64,000 bases of DNA from Clostridiales bacterium (GCA_015055545.1 SVHY01000003.1:1-64000), one strand, 5' to 3'; shown: positions 1 through 10,885, counted from the first letter of the stretch. The notes: generated from the letters alone by a model not told the origin. Program-made: numbers and translations.

Positions 1-2
1 AT

Positions 3-971
3 ATCACCGTAAAAGCGGTGTTGCCTTCGCCTATGCCCGGAACGAATATGTCCATGGGCATGCACAGCGGGTTTGCCGTGTACGCGGACGGTGTGTTTGA
101 AGGTAATCCTCGCCCCGAATGGACGGATTTAATCAGCGTTACAGGCGATCGGTTTACGGTTGATTGTGAAAACGTCGCAGCCGCGGCACAAACTTTTTAC
201 GCTACGCTCTACCGCGACGGTAGATTTGCGTTTGAGAGTATCGTGTACGCACGGAACGTGCCGAATAAGAATTTCAACGGCGGCGGGCTGGAAAAAGAAA
301 CGAAGTTGCAAAAAGGAAACGTGCGGAATATCGATTTGTATTTTCCGCTGTATAACGGCGTGTACGAATTGTATATCGGCGTGAAAGAGGGGAGCGTTGT
401 GGAACCTGCTTTGCCCTATCCCAACGCAAAACCCGTGGTGTTTTACGGTTCGTCCATTACCCAAGGCGGGAGCGCGTCGCACGCGGGGAACGATTACGTT
501 TCCGTTTTATCGCGGCGGTTGAACTTTGATTTTATCAATCTCGGTTTTTCGGGAAACGCGAAAGGCGAGCCCGTTATGGCGGATTATTTGGCGGGTTTGC
601 AAGCGGAAGTGATGGTGCTCGATTACGATTTCAATTCCCCGACGGCGGAAACGCTCCAACAAACGCATTATCCGTTGTATGAAAAAATTCGCAAGGCGCA
701 ACCGAATACGCCGATTATATTTATGACACGCCCGAACTTTTTATACGATCCAACGGCGTGCGTGCCTAGAAGAGAAGTCATTTATCAAACGTATTTGCGG
801 GCAAAAGAGCAAGGTGATAAACTCGTTGCCTTTATCGACGGCGAAACGCTACTTGGCAAAGACGACTGGTTTATGTGCACGGTGGATAATTGCCACCCCA
901 ACGACTTGGGCTTTTACCGCATGGCGGAAAGGGTTGAACCCGTTTTGAAAGCTTTCTTGGATAAAAAATAA
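3..971 (+). CDS. SGNH/GDSL-type hydrolase, 5' truncated by window edge
   Basis: GSSITQGG block and C-terminal DNCHPNDLG; reading frame stays open upstream of the listed GTG at 18. Confidence 0.85.
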   Translation: MTVKAVLPSPMPGTNMSMGMHSGFAVYADGVFEGNPRPEWTDLISVTGDRFTVDCENVAAAAQTFYATLYRDGRFAFESIVYARNVPNKNFNGGGLEKETKLQKGNVRNIDLYFPLYNGVYELYIGVKEGSVVEPALPYPNAKPVVFYGSSITQGGSASHAGNDYVSVLSRRLNFDFINLGFSGNAKGEPVMADYLAGLQAEVMVLDYDFNSPTAETLQQTHYPLYEKIRKAQPNTPIIFMTRPNFLYDPTACVPRREVIYQTYLRAKEQGDKLVAFIDGETLLGKDDWFMCTVDNCHPNDLGFYRMAERVEPVLKAFLDKK

Positions 972-1015
972 AACGTATACAAATTCCCGTGTTTTTGAAA
1001 AATACGGGAGTTTTC
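972..1015 (+). terminator. Rho-independent terminator
   Basis: TCCCGTGTTTTT/AAAAATACGGGA stem followed by TTTTCTTTT. Confidence 0.6.
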
Positions 1016-1113
1016 TTTTGAAAGATTTTTATCTATTGACCTTTTACGTATTCTATTGTCTTGGTTAGCTAAAAACAGCAAATAATGCAATACATTTAGC
1101 AGGTTTTTCACTT

Positions 1114-1142
1114 GACTTTCTGGACAAAGATTGCTATAATTG
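1114..1142 (+). promoter_or_regulatory. sigma70-type promoter
   Basis: TTGACT-N17-TATAAT upstream of the glycosidase ORF. Confidence 0.7.
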
Positions 1143-1173
1143 TGATAAGCTATAAAAGCAAGGAGAAATAACT

Positions 1174-2871
1174 ATGAAACTTAACAACATTTGGGGCTAC
1201 GGACAACTGTTCGGGTATTCGGGTTTGGACGGTATTAACCGCTTCAATAACGATTTTGTCGGAACGCTTACGTCGAAGAAAATCTGTATTCGGTTTGAAC
1301 TCGTCGAATGGGTAAAGGTATATTTTCCCGTTAAAGGGCGCGTGAAATTCAACGCGATTACGAGCGATATGATCGATGCGAAAACGCAGGACGGCGACGT
1401 GTTTATTACGTTCGCGGATTGCGATACGCTCGTGGGCTACGCGCCGATGATTCCCGAAATTATTCCGCAAAAGAAGTGGAACTATAAAACCAGCTTGGGT
1501 ACGGACATGTGGTTTAACCATATGGACGCGGTGGTTCGCTATGTGAAAAAGCGCGATGACGGGTTGTATCAATTCGTTATCTGTCACTCTGAAGCGGCGT
1601 ATTCGCTTGCAAGAGCGCGCACGCACGAGCTTATCGATTGCGACGTGGAAGCGTTCAAAAAGGCAAGATACGATTATTTTAAGAAACTGCCCAAGTGCAA
1701 GAATAAGAAATACGAACGCTTGTATTATAAAGCGTTGTCGGTGAATAAAGTAAACGTACATAGCCCCGAAGGGCGTATTCCCTGCCGTTGGACGACTCCC
1801 GATAGAGTACCGCATAAGCGTATGTGGCTTTGGGATAGCGTATTCCACGCGCTCGCGTTTGCAACCTACGATCACGAAATGGCGAAAGACTGTATCCGTG
1901 CGGTGCTTACCCAACAGCGCGAAGACGGGTTTATTGCAGCGATGATGAACCCGTACGTTCGTCAACAGGAAACGCAACCGCAGGTTTTGGCTTGGGGCGT
2001 TTGGGAAGTGTATAAAAAATCGGGCGATAAGGCGTTCTTGGAAGAATGTGTGGAATCGCTGGATAAGTATTTGACGTGGGACAAGCTTAACCGCGACAAG
2101 AACAACAACGGGCTTTTGGAATGGTTCACCGAACCTGATTACGCGGAATGTAAGTCGGGTGAATCTGGGCAGGATAACTCGCCGAGATTTGAATTCGACG
2201 AAGAGATGGATGCGATGGATTTCACCGCGTTCCAAATCCACGACGCGGAATATTTGGCGAAGATTTATCAAGAACTCGGCGATGAAGAAAACGCGGCGCG
2301 TTGGCTTGCCGATTGCGATAAAATGCGCAAGGCTATGAACGAGCTGTTGTGGAACGAAGAAGACGGAACGTATTACGACAGACTTGTAAGCGGTAAGCAT
2401 ACGAAAGTGTTGACTCCGTCCAACTTCTTCCCCATGTTCGCGGGTGTACCTAGCCAAGAACAGGCGGAAAAGATGGTGAAAACGTTGGTGAATCCCGACC
2501 TGCTTTGGACGACGTTACCGCTTGCTACGGTGGCAAAGACCCACCCTATGTACGGAACGGACATGTGGCGCGGCGGCGTTTGGATGAATATTAACTACTT
2601 CGTGGCGCGCGGTTTGAAGAGATACGGTTTTGACGATTTGGCGAAAGAACTCATTCAAAAGACGTTGGACGCGGCGTTTAAGTGGTATAAAAAGACGGGC
2701 GTTATCTACGAATTCTACGCACCCGAAAACGATATCTATCCTTACGAATGTGAAAGAAAGGGTAAACCCGTGTTGCCGCCTGATTGGAGAAAACACGTAC
2801 ACGCGATTTCCGATTTCCATTGGTCGGCTTGTTTCTCGCTTATGTTCATTCAAGACGAATTGTATTTCTAA
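1174..2871 (+). CDS. GH63/MGH1-like glycoside hydrolase
   Basis: 565 aa, (alpha/alpha)6-type motifs HKRMWLWDSVFHALAF, YGTDMWRGGVWMNINYF. Confidence 0.75.
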   Translation: MKLNNIWGYGQLFGYSGLDGINRFNNDFVGTLTSKKICIRFELVEWVKVYFPVKGRVKFNAITSDMIDAKTQDGDVFITFADCDTLVGYAPMIPEIIPQKKWNYKTSLGTDMWFNHMDAVVRYVKKRDDGLYQFVICHSEAAYSLARARTHELIDCDVEAFKKARYDYFKKLPKCKNKKYERLYYKALSVNKVNVHSPEGRIPCRWTTPDRVPHKRMWLWDSVFHALAFATYDHEMAKDCIRAVLTQQREDGFIAAMMNPYVRQQETQPQVLAWGVWEVYKKSGDKAFLEECVESLDKYLTWDKLNRDKNNNGLLEWFTEPDYAECKSGESGQDNSPRFEFDEEMDAMDFTAFQIHDAEYLAKIYQELGDEENAARWLADCDKMRKAMNELLWNEEDGTYYDRLVSGKHTKVLTPSNFFPMFAGVPSQEQAEKMVKTLVNPDLLWTTLPLATVAKTHPMYGTDMWRGGVWMNINYFVARGLKRYGFDDLAKELIQKTLDAAFKWYKKTGVIYEFYAPENDIYPYECERKGKPVLPPDWRKHVHAISDFHWSACFSLMFIQDELYF

Positions 2872-2883
2872 GGAGTACTAAAC

Positions 2884-4035
2884 GTGGAATTAGCAGATTT
2901 TCGTTCTGCCGTGGAGCGGTTGCAAGCGAAATATATTGGCGTTTGGGAAGAAATATGCAATATTGAAAGTCCGACGATGAACAAAGCCGCCGTGGATAAA
3001 GTAGGCGAATATTGTATCCGTCTTGCAAAAGAACGGGGGTGGGCTGTGGAAACGTTTGAACATTCCGTATCGGGCAACGCGGTGTGCATCACGATGAATC
3101 CCGACGCAACTTTACCGCCCGTTTGCTTTTCGGGGCATATGGATACGGTACACCCGATTGGTTTGTTCGGATATCCGCCCGTAAAAAAGGACGCGGAAAA
3201 GATTTATGGACCGGGTGTGACCGATTGTAAAGGTGGTATCGTGGCAGGCTTGCTTGCAATGGAAGCGTTGCAAGCGTGCGGGTTTACGAAGCGGCCTGTA
3301 AAAATGCTCTTGCAAGCAGATGAGGAAATTAGCAGCGCGCCAAGCAACAAGCAAACCATTCGGTATATTTGCGAAAAGGCAAAAGGCGCGATTGCGTTCT
3401 TCAATTTGGAAAGTAATATGACGGGCAAAGTGTGTTTGCAACGAAAGGGGATATTGAATTTCCTGTTTACCGTTACGGGACAAGAAGCACATTCGTCTAT
3501 GTGCGCGGTACGCGGTGCAAACGCGATTGCGGACGCGGCGCATAAGATTTTGGAGCTGGAAAAATTCAAAGACCACGACGGTTTAACTTGCAGTTGCGGC
3601 GTGATAAACGGCGGTAGCGTGCCCAACACCGTAGCGGGAGCTTGTCAATTTAAGGTGAACGTGCGCTTTGCGAACGACGAACAACGGGAATATATTACCC
3701 GTTACGTGGAAACGTTGGCGAAGACGGAACACGTCAAGGGCTGTAGCTGTAAATTAGAAAAAATCAGCGAGCGGATAGCAATGGAATTGTTGCCGCGAAA
3801 CGTTGCGCTGTTCGATCGCCTGAACGAGATTTTTGCGGTAAACGGTGTACAGACCTTGGAGAACCAAAAAACCAACGGCGGTTCGGACGCGGCGTATATT
3901 ACCGCGGCGGGGATTCCGTGCATAGACAGCTTGGGTGTATTGGGTGGTGGAACGCATTCGCCACAGGAATTTGCCTATCTTTCGTCTTTAACCGAACGGG
4001 CAATCCAGCTTGCCGTGGCTACGTATTATTTATAA
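2884..4035 (+). CDS. M20 family metallopeptidase (ArgE/DapE/CPG2-like)
   Basis: FSGHMDTVHP, GPGVTDCKGG, ADEEISS, GTHSPQEFA motifs. Confidence 0.88.
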   Translation: MELADFRSAVERLQAKYIGVWEEICNIESPTMNKAAVDKVGEYCIRLAKERGWAVETFEHSVSGNAVCITMNPDATLPPVCFSGHMDTVHPIGLFGYPPVKKDAEKIYGPGVTDCKGGIVAGLLAMEALQACGFTKRPVKMLLQADEEISSAPSNKQTIRYICEKAKGAIAFFNLESNMTGKVCLQRKGILNFLFTVTGQEAHSSMCAVRGANAIADAAHKILELEKFKDHDGLTCSCGVINGGSVPNTVAGACQFKVNVRFANDEQREYITRYVETLAKTEHVKGCSCKLEKISERIAMELLPRNVALFDRLNEIFAVNGVQTLENQKTNGGSDAAYITAAGIPCIDSLGVLGGGTHSPQEFAYLSSLTERAIQLAVATYYL

Positions 4036-4043
4036 TTCGGTAT

Positions 4044-4088
4044 TAAAAAACAGGCTGTTGAGTGAGAACTCGACAGCCTGTTTTGTTT
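4044..4088. terminator. Bidirectional terminator between convergent genes
   Basis: CAGGCTGTTGAGT-GAGA-ACTCGACAGCCTG stem flanked by A and T runs. Confidence 0.75.
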
Positions 4089-4096
4089 TGCGATGA

Positions 4097-5326
4097 TTAC
4101 GCGTGTTCTTGGTTTTTGCTATGCTTTGTGCGTACGAGAAGCAAGTCGATAACGATTGCTACGGCGTACAACGCCAAGGTGAAAATCAAAATGTTTTGAT
4201 AGCTACCCGTTTTGCTTACGATAAGGTCAGCGATTTGGTTGCCCGTTAAGCCAGCAAACGCCCAAGCGGAAAGCGCGATACCGTGAATGGACGAAATCTT
4301 GCCCATGCCGTACACGTCCGAAAGGAGCGTGGGCAGGTTGCTAAATCCGCCGCCGTAGCCAAGGTTGACTACAATCAAGAGGGCGATACAGATAAACGCG
4401 ATTTCCTTAGAGATTGCACCCGTGGTAAGCGCGAGAGTGGTGAACAACAGTTCGCTTATTAAAATAATCTTATAGATGGTGTTTCTATCTTTCAGATGGT
4501 CGCCGATCGTCGAATAACCGAGTCTGCCTGCGGCGTTGAAGAAGCCCGTAAGCGTGCACAAGAGCGCCGCGCTGCCGCCAAGACCGACTGCCATATAGAT
4601 ATCCTTTTCGTGCGAAATGAGCGCAAGACCGCAAGTGATATTGATATAGAACACCAGCCAAATGCCGACGAATTTCGGATCAAGGAAAATCTTGAAACGC
4701 TTGAAGAAGGTTTTGACGTCCGTTTTTTCGTGGCTTTCCACCCAACCGTCGGGCTTTTTCAAAAGCAAATGTCCGACGAACATCATAACGAACCAAATAC
4801 ACGCCAAAACGTACAACGCTTTTTCCGTGCCAAGACCGTTAATCAAGCCTTCAATGATGGGCGAGAAAATCATCTTCGCCGCGCCGAAGCCCGCAACCGC
4901 AAGACCCGTGGCAAGACCTTTATTGTCCTTGAACCAGAGCATAAGCGTTTTGACGGGGGAAAGATAACCAAGCCCCAAGCCGATACCCATAATCACGCCG
5001 TAGCAAATAAGAATGAGAGGCATACTGTGCAAATGCACGGCAAGCCCCGTGCCCGCTACGCCGACGGCAAAGCAAATCGTTGCAATCAAGCTTGCCGTAT
5101 GTATATTCTTTTCTACGAAGTTGCCAAGGAACGCCGCGCTCATGCCAAGGAAGAAGATGGCAAGCGAGAACGCCCAACCAAGCGCCGACGCGCTGATACC
5201 GTTTGCGGTAAACGTTAAGGCAATAGGCGCGCTGAATAACGACCAACAATACACCGTGCCGATGCCGCAATGCAAAAGCAGAGCAGGAATCGCTGCGCGC
5301 GTCCATTTATTACTCCATTTTTTCAT
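4097..5326 (-). CDS. MFS transporter, OFA (oxalate/formate antiporter-like) family
   Basis: 409 aa, ~12 hydrophobic segments, GIGTVYCWSLFSAPI N-terminus typical of OFA family. Confidence 0.8.
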   Translation of the reverse strand: MKKWSNKWTRAAIPALLLHCGIGTVYCWSLFSAPIALTFTANGISASALGWAFSLAIFFLGMSAAFLGNFVEKNIHTASLIATICFAVGVAGTGLAVHLHSMPLILICYGVIMGIGLGLGYLSPVKTLMLWFKDNKGLATGLAVAGFGAAKMIFSPIIEGLINGLGTEKALYVLACIWFVMMFVGHLLLKKPDGWVESHEKTDVKTFFKRFKIFLDPKFVGIWLVFYINITCGLALISHEKDIYMAVGLGGSAALLCTLTGFFNAAGRLGYSTIGDHLKDRNTIYKIILISELLFTTLALTTGAISKEIAFICIALLIVVNLGYGGGFSNLPTLLSDVYGMGKISSIHGIALSAWAFAGLTGNQIADLIVSKTGSYQNILIFTLALYAVAIVIDLLLVRTKHSKNQEHA

Positions 5327-5610
5327 AAGTTATACCTACCTTTCAAAAATCACTATTGCCTATTATAGACCTTTTTGTTAAATAAGTCAAATATAAAACG
5401 ACAATAATTGACTTTATTTTTATATTTTTTATAAGGAAGTGCGTGGGGCTGAGATTTTAACGATAAAAAAATAAAAAGCGAGTTTGCGGTTCGCTTTTTC
5501 GGGTGATAAAATGGATAGAAAAACAAATAAATAGATAAAAAAAGCAAATTTTGCAATTGACAAATGGATAATATACGTGTATAATAGTATAAAAAACGGG
5601 AAGTAAGAGA

Positions 5611-6546
5611 ATGTATTATATCGGTTTTGATATCGGTGGTACAAAATGCGCGGTGTCGCTTGGGGAAGTCGTAGACGGAACGATTACCGTTTTGGGCAGA
5701 GAAGAAACGCCCACGACGTTGCCCGAAGAAACGTTTGACAGGCTTGCGCCCACGTTGGCACGCTTTCAAGCGGATAAGGAAATAGCGGGCGCAGGGATTA
5801 GTTGCGGCGGTCCGCTCGATACGGAAAACGGCGTGATTTTAACGCCGCCGAATTTGCCGAAATGGCACGGCTTTGCGATTGTTTCGTATATCAAAAAACG
5901 TTTTGGCTTAAACGCGGTTTTGGAAAACGACGCCAACGCTTGCGCGGTTGCCGAATGGCGGTTCGGTGCGGGCAAGGGCGCGAAAAATATGGTGTTTTGT
6001 ACGTTCGGTACGGGGCTTGGTGCAGGACTGATTTTGAACGGAAAACTATACGGCGGCACAAACGGGAATGCGGGTGAAATCGGGCATATCCGTTTGGCAA
6101 GTCGTGGACCTGTCGGGTATGGTAAAGCTGGTTCGTTTGAAGGGTTTTGCAGTGGCGGTGGAATTGCGCGGCTCGCCGTGGATATGGCGAAAAGGCAAAA
6201 ACAAATCCCCGATTGTATCGTGAAGATGGGCGGCTTGAATAGCGTAACCACCAAAAAATTGAGCGAATACGCGTTTGCAGGCGATTCGTTTGCCAAAAAA
6301 GTATTTGCAAAAAGCGGGCGTATGTTAGGGAAGGGACTTAGTATCGTAATTGATATGCTCAATCCCGAAAAAATCGTTTTAGGCGGTGTGTTTATGCGCT
6401 CGGGAGCGTTGCTCATTCCTGCTATGGAGCGGGAAATTAAGAAAAACGCATTGGAAAATTCCGCGGTTGCTTGCGAAATCGTAGCGGCGAAATTGAGCGA
6501 AAACGTAGGCGATATTGCGGCTTTGGCGGTTGCAGGAGGTGTATAA
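5611..6546 (+). CDS. ROK family sugar kinase
   Basis: GFDIGGTKCAVSLG, ENDANACAVAEWRFGAGKG, GTGLGAGLILNGKLYGGTNGNAGEIGH, CSGGG. Confidence 0.9.
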   Translation: MYYIGFDIGGTKCAVSLGEVVDGTITVLGREETPTTLPEETFDRLAPTLARFQADKEIAGAGISCGGPLDTENGVILTPPNLPKWHGFAIVSYIKKRFGLNAVLENDANACAVAEWRFGAGKGAKNMVFCTFGTGLGAGLILNGKLYGGTNGNAGEIGHIRLASRGPVGYGKAGSFEGFCSGGGIARLAVDMAKRQKQIPDCIVKMGGLNSVTTKKLSEYAFAGDSFAKKVFAKSGRMLGKGLSIVIDMLNPEKIVLGGVFMRSGALLIPAMEREIKKNALENSAVACEIVAAKLSENVGDIAALAVAGGV

Positions 6547-7182
6547 ATGAAAGAAACGACGAAGAATATTTTAAACGAATTGATTGAAAAATACCCCGTA
6601 CTTGCGGATTGCGAACGGGATATCGAGGCGGCGTTTATAAGCCTTTTGCATACCTATCAAAGGGGCAATAAATTGCTCCTTTGCGGCAACGGCGGTAGCG
6701 CGGCGGATTGTGAACATATCGTAGGCGAGCTTATGAAGAGCTTTAAAAAGAAACGCCCCATTTCTACGGAAGAAAAAGCCGTCCTTTCCAAGACGGAAGA
6801 AGGACGGGCGATAGCGGACGTTTTAGAAGGTGGACTGAAAGCAATCTCGCTCACGTCGCATTTATCCCTTTCTACGGCGTTTGCAAACGACAAACAACCG
6901 CTTGCGGTGTTCGCGCAACAGTTGTACGTCTTGGGTGACAAGGGTGATACGCTGCTTTGTATTTCTACCTCGGGTAATTCCAAAAACTGCGTATACGCGG
7001 CGACGGTGGCAAGGCTCAAGGGTATGTTCGTGATAGCCTTGACGGGCGAAAAAGAAAGCGCGTTGTCCGCTTGTTCGGACGTGTGCGTGCGCGTACCCGA
7101 AACGGAAACGTATAAAGTGCAAGAACTGCATTTGCCCGTATACCACGCACTGTGCGCTATGTTGGAAGAAGAATGGTTTTAA
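6547..7182 (+). CDS. SIS-domain protein, phosphoheptose isomerase-like
   Basis: LLLCGNGGSAADCEHIVGELMKSF and LCISTSGNSKNCV motifs (GmhA-like). Confidence 0.8.
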   Translation: MKETTKNILNELIEKYPVLADCERDIEAAFISLLHTYQRGNKLLLCGNGGSAADCEHIVGELMKSFKKKRPISTEEKAVLSKTEEGRAIADVLEGGLKAISLTSHLSLSTAFANDKQPLAVFAQQLYVLGDKGDTLLCISTSGNSKNCVYAATVARLKGMFVIALTGEKESALSACSDVCVRVPETETYKVQELHLPVYHALCAMLEEEWF

Positions 7183-7202
7183 TTAAAAATCTTATTATTA
7201 AA

Positions 7203-7240
7203 GCAACCGTTTGACAATGCTTGTCAAACGGTTGTTTGGT
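7203..7240. terminator. Terminator between convergent genes
   Basis: CAACCGTTTGACA-ATGCT-TGTCAAACGGTTG perfect 13-bp stem. Confidence 0.7.
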
Positions 7241-7521
7241 TATTCGATTTCTAAATATTTGGAACGGAATACGTCGTGGTCTAAAAATTCGTATATGTCC
7301 ATATCAAACCCATGCGCTAAACGGTATATCGTCGTTAGCGTGACCGTTTTGTTTAGCCCGTTCAAAATCTTATCCATAGCGCCGTGAGCAATATACGACT
7401 TTTTCTCAAGCCGATATTGTGTCATGTTCTTTTCTTTGAGCAATTGCATAATGCGCGTTGCTACTGCGTCGTTGACAGTCAATATAGTAACCCCTTTTTT
7501 ATTATAACAATATTTTAGCAA
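7240..7521 (-). CDS. Small HTH transcriptional regulator
   Basis: HTH-like N-terminus (RIMQLLKEKNMTQYRLEKKSYIAHGAMDKIL); exact start uncertain. Confidence 0.65.
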   Translation of the reverse strand: MLKYCYNKKGVTILTVNDAVATRIMQLLKEKNMTQYRLEKKSYIAHGAMDKILNGLNKTVTLTTIYRLAHGFDMDIYEFLDHDVFRSKYLEIE

Positions 7522-7612
7522 AATGCGTCTCTAAAAATACGCCTCTGTGGGGGTGTTTTTAATTGCAAAACTTGGAAGGATATGATATAATAATAAAAAA
7601 AGGAGTAAGGGA

Positions 7613-8053
7613 ATGACGATTGCATTTTTTGGAGAAAAGGAGTTTGTAGGCACGAAAGAACACGCCGACAAGCTGACGGAAATATTGAAGAGATATCAAA
7701 CGGGCGAGGTATCGTGTTTGTTTTGCGGACAGGGGGCGTTTGAGGAATTTGCAATGCAACAGTGCAAAGAATGTCAAAAGCAAAATCCCAAAATTGCTAT
7801 AAAATATATCGTGCCGCGTTTTCTAGTGAAATTTATTGATGGGTACGATTATTGGAAACAGGCTTGCGATTGGTGCCTTTATTCGCCGTATGAAGAAATG
7901 GATTTGAAAAAGGCAATTCAAAAGGAAATGGAGTGGATGATATTCAGAGCGGCGTTGGTGGTTGCTTGCGTGGACGGAAAAAACGAAGATACAAAACGGC
8001 TTTGGGAATATGCAAACGAACAAAAGCCTTGTATTAATTTGTACGATTTATAA
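7613..8053 (+). CDS. Hypothetical protein, possibly SLOG/Rossmann-like
   Basis: AFFGEKEF N-terminus and RBS AAGGAG; fold is inference. Confidence 0.55.
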   Translation: MTIAFFGEKEFVGTKEHADKLTEILKRYQTGEVSCLFCGQGAFEEFAMQQCKECQKQNPKIAIKYIVPRFLVKFIDGYDYWKQACDWCLYSPYEEMDLKKAIQKEMEWMIFRAALVVACVDGKNEDTKRLWEYANEQKPCINLYDL

Positions 8054-8057
8054 ACAA

Positions 8058-8092
8058 AAAAAGTCGCTTTTTAGCGGCTTTTTTGCTTGCGA
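8058..8092 (+). terminator. Rho-independent terminator
   Basis: AAAAAAGTCGC-TTTTTA-GCGGCTTTTTT. Confidence 0.65.
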
Positions 8093-8154
8093 ACGCTTGC
8101 TTTAAAAAAAGGAAAGTGATATAATACACGCGAAGAGTTTGGAGGAACTGTTTT

Positions 8155-9390
8155 ATGCAAAGTTATAAACGCTTAAAAGCGGCGTGTTATACCGCAAATA
8201 TTACGATGTCTATCGTTGGGAATATTTCCCCGATTTTATTTTTAACGTTCAGAACTTTATACGGAACGTCCTATTCGTTGCTTGGGCTGTTGGTGCTTGT
8301 CAACTTCTTTACGCAGCTTTGCGTGGATTTTATTTTTTCCTTTTTCTCGCACAAATTCAATATCCCTGCCGTGGTCAAAACGATGCCCGTCGTGGCGGTG
8401 GTAGGGCTTGGCTTATACGCTCTTGCACCCGTCTTGTTCTCAAATTCCGTATATTTGGGATTAGTGATTGGTACAATCATATTTTCTGCGGCAAGCGGTT
8501 TGGGCGAAGTGCTTATCAGTCCCGTTATCGCGGCTATTCCTGCTGAAAATCCCGACAAGGAAATGAGTAAATTGCACGCCGTGTACGCTTGGGGCGTAGT
8601 TGGGTTCGTGGTTGTGGCAACCGTGTTTTTGCTTGCGCTTGGCGCACAGAGCTGGCAGTGGTTGGCGGTGCTTTGCGCGCTCGTGCCGCTTGTATCCGCT
8701 ATTTTGTATGCAGGCGCGGAAGTGCCGAAAATGCAAACGCCTGAAAAGACGGCGGGTGCGGTGAAGTTCTTGAAGGACAAGGGCGTTTGGCTGTGTTTTG
8801 CGGGGATTTTCCTTGGCGGCGCGTCCGAACTGATTATGGCGCAATGGGCGTCGGGATATCTCGAACAGGCTCTCGGCGTGCCCAAGGTTTGGGGGGATAT
8901 CTTCGGCGTAGCGTTGTTTGCGGCGGCACTCGGTATGGGCAGAACGTTGTATGCAAAGATAGGCAAAAACGCGCCGCGGGCGTTGCTAATGGGTGCAATC
9001 GGAGCGACGGCGTGTTATCTGATTGCCGCGCTTTCGCCTTTTGCGATCGTGGGGCTTATCGGTTGCGCGTGTACGGGTTTTTGCGTGTCTATGCTCTGGC
9101 CGGGGAGCTTGATCGTGGCGTCGGATAAATACCCGCAGGGCGGCGTTTTGATTTACGCGCTGATGGCGGCGGGCGGCGATATGGGCGCGTCGGTAGGACC
9201 GCAGCTCGTCGGAGTCGTTACGGACGTTGCTATGACGAAGCCCTCCGTTGGCTCACTTGCCGTTAAGCTTGGATTAACAGCCGAACAGTTGGGTATGAAA
9301 ATCGGGATGTTGGTGGGGGCGTTGTTCCCGCTCGTAGCGATTTTCGTATACTTGCGATTGAAAAAGAAGAATGAAAAAATCGACGGTTGA
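8155..9390 (+). CDS. MFS transporter
   Basis: 411 aa, ~12 hydrophobic segments, LGRT/GMGRTLY loop. Confidence 0.8.
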   Translation: MQSYKRLKAACYTANITMSIVGNISPILFLTFRTLYGTSYSLLGLLVLVNFFTQLCVDFIFSFFSHKFNIPAVVKTMPVVAVVGLGLYALAPVLFSNSVYLGLVIGTIIFSAASGLGEVLISPVIAAIPAENPDKEMSKLHAVYAWGVVGFVVVATVFLLALGAQSWQWLAVLCALVPLVSAILYAGAEVPKMQTPEKTAGAVKFLKDKGVWLCFAGIFLGGASELIMAQWASGYLEQALGVPKVWGDIFGVALFAAALGMGRTLYAKIGKNAPRALLMGAIGATACYLIAALSPFAIVGLIGCACTGFCVSMLWPGSLIVASDKYPQGGVLIYALMAAGGDMGASVGPQLVGVVTDVAMTKPSVGSLAVKLGLTAEQLGMKIGMLVGALFPLVAIFVYLRLKKKNEKIDG

Positions 9391-9417
9391 GCCGTCGATT
9401 TTTTTTGTCAAAGGAAA

Positions 9418-10707
9418 TTAAGCGTTTTTCAAATGCTTGTTTTTTGCGTGTTCGTGGCGGGCACTCGTCTTGCCTTCGGGGTTGATATCGCCTGCTTTGG
9501 TGAGTGCGATTTTCGTGAGCATAGGACCGATGAGTTCATATACGAGCACGGCAAAGAGCGTGATGTTAGCAACGAGCGCGCCGCCGTTTGCCAATTCTGC
9601 CGCTTTCATCGCCATGCCAAGGGCTACGCCCGCTTGAGGTAAAAGCGTGATACCTAAATATTTAACGACGTTGGGATCGCATTTAGACATTCTTGCGCTC
9701 AAATACGCGCCCGAATATTTGCCCGCCGAACGGCTGATGATATACACCACGCCGACGAGAATGATCATGATATCCGTGAATACGGAAAGTTCTAATTCCG
9801 CACCGCTCAATACGAAGAAGAGCACGAAAATAGGCGCAGTCCATCTGTCCACTCTTTCCATAAGTTCCTCGGAAAAATCGCACACGTTGCAGAAAACCGT
9901 GCCGAGCATCATACAAACGAGCAAGGAAGAAAATCCGATATGTACGCCGCCGATATTGAATTTGAGCATGGAAAGCCCGATGGTTAACAGTACGAACGCG
10001 ACGGACACCGAAAGACGTTTGGAGCGGGAATGGAAAAACCGTTCGCAAAGCTGGAACAAGAAGCCCATTGCCGCGCCGAGTGCAAGGGAAAGGACGACTT
10101 CCAAAAGCGGTTCTACAAGTACGGATACGATACTTACTGCACCCGCGCCGAGCGCGTTTGCTACGCCGAACGATACGGCAAAGAGCACCAAGCCCACCGC
10201 ATCGTCCAAAGCGACGACGGGAAGAAGTATATCCGTAACCGCGCCTTTGGCTTTATACTGTTTCACGACCATGAGCGTTGCCGCGGGGGCGGTTGCCGAT
10301 GCGATTGCGCCAAGCGTGATTGCCGCGGGCAAAGAAAGCGTTTCGGGAATGATAAAGTGTAAGCAAATGAGCGCAACGTCCACCATAATCGTGGTAACGA
10401 CGGCTTGGAAAATGCCGACGATCGTCGCTTGTTTGCCGATTTTTTTCAGCTGGGAGAGTCGGAATTCGTTGCCTATCGAAAAGGCGATAAAACCGAGCGC
10501 TACGTCGCAGACGATAGAATAGCTTTCCACGTCTGCCATGGATATAAAGCCTAAGCCTTTTACGCCGAACGCGCCAAGGCAATACGGACCTATCAAAATA
10601 CCCGCTACAAGGTACGCCGTAACGGCGGGGAGCTGGGCAAGTTTTGCAAGACGGGATAAGAGCAAGCCCGCAAGCAATGCGATGGATAAAGATAATAAAA
10701 TTTCCAT
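9418..10707 (-). CDS. Cation:proton antiporter (CPA2/KefB-like)
   Basis: 429 aa polytopic, VTAYLVAGILIGPYCLG, ALDDAVGLVLFAVSFG. Confidence 0.85.
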   Translation of the reverse strand: MEILLSLSIALLAGLLLSRLAKLAQLPAVTAYLVAGILIGPYCLGAFGVKGLGFISMADVESYSIVCDVALGFIAFSIGNEFRLSQLKKIGKQATIVGIFQAVVTTIMVDVALICLHFIIPETLSLPAAITLGAIASATAPAATLMVVKQYKAKGAVTDILLPVVALDDAVGLVLFAVSFGVANALGAGAVSIVSVLVEPLLEVVLSLALGAAMGFLFQLCERFFHSRSKRLSVSVAFVLLTIGLSMLKFNIGGVHIGFSSLLVCMMLGTVFCNVCDFSEELMERVDRWTAPIFVLFFVLSGAELELSVFTDIMIILVGVVYIISRSAGKYSGAYLSARMSKCDPNVVKYLGITLLPQAGVALGMAMKAAELANGGALVANITLFAVLVYELIGPMLTKIALTKAGDINPEGKTSARHEHAKNKHLKNA

Positions 10708-10885
10708 AAAAATAACTCCTGTCGGACGCGATGGAGAGATTTTTTCATCGTGTTCGTATTATATTGTTAAATTACGTTCCTTATTATACTACTTAATTTT
10801 GTGAAAAGCAAATGAAAACGGAAGATAAATGAAAATTTGGTGAAAAAATTCCTTGCGTTGCTTTTGAAAAGTACGGTGCAAGCGA

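Noticed and set aside
1150-2457. 435-aa minus-strand ORF antisense to the glycosidase
   Set aside because: Shadow ORF; plus strand has clear GH motifs and a promoter.
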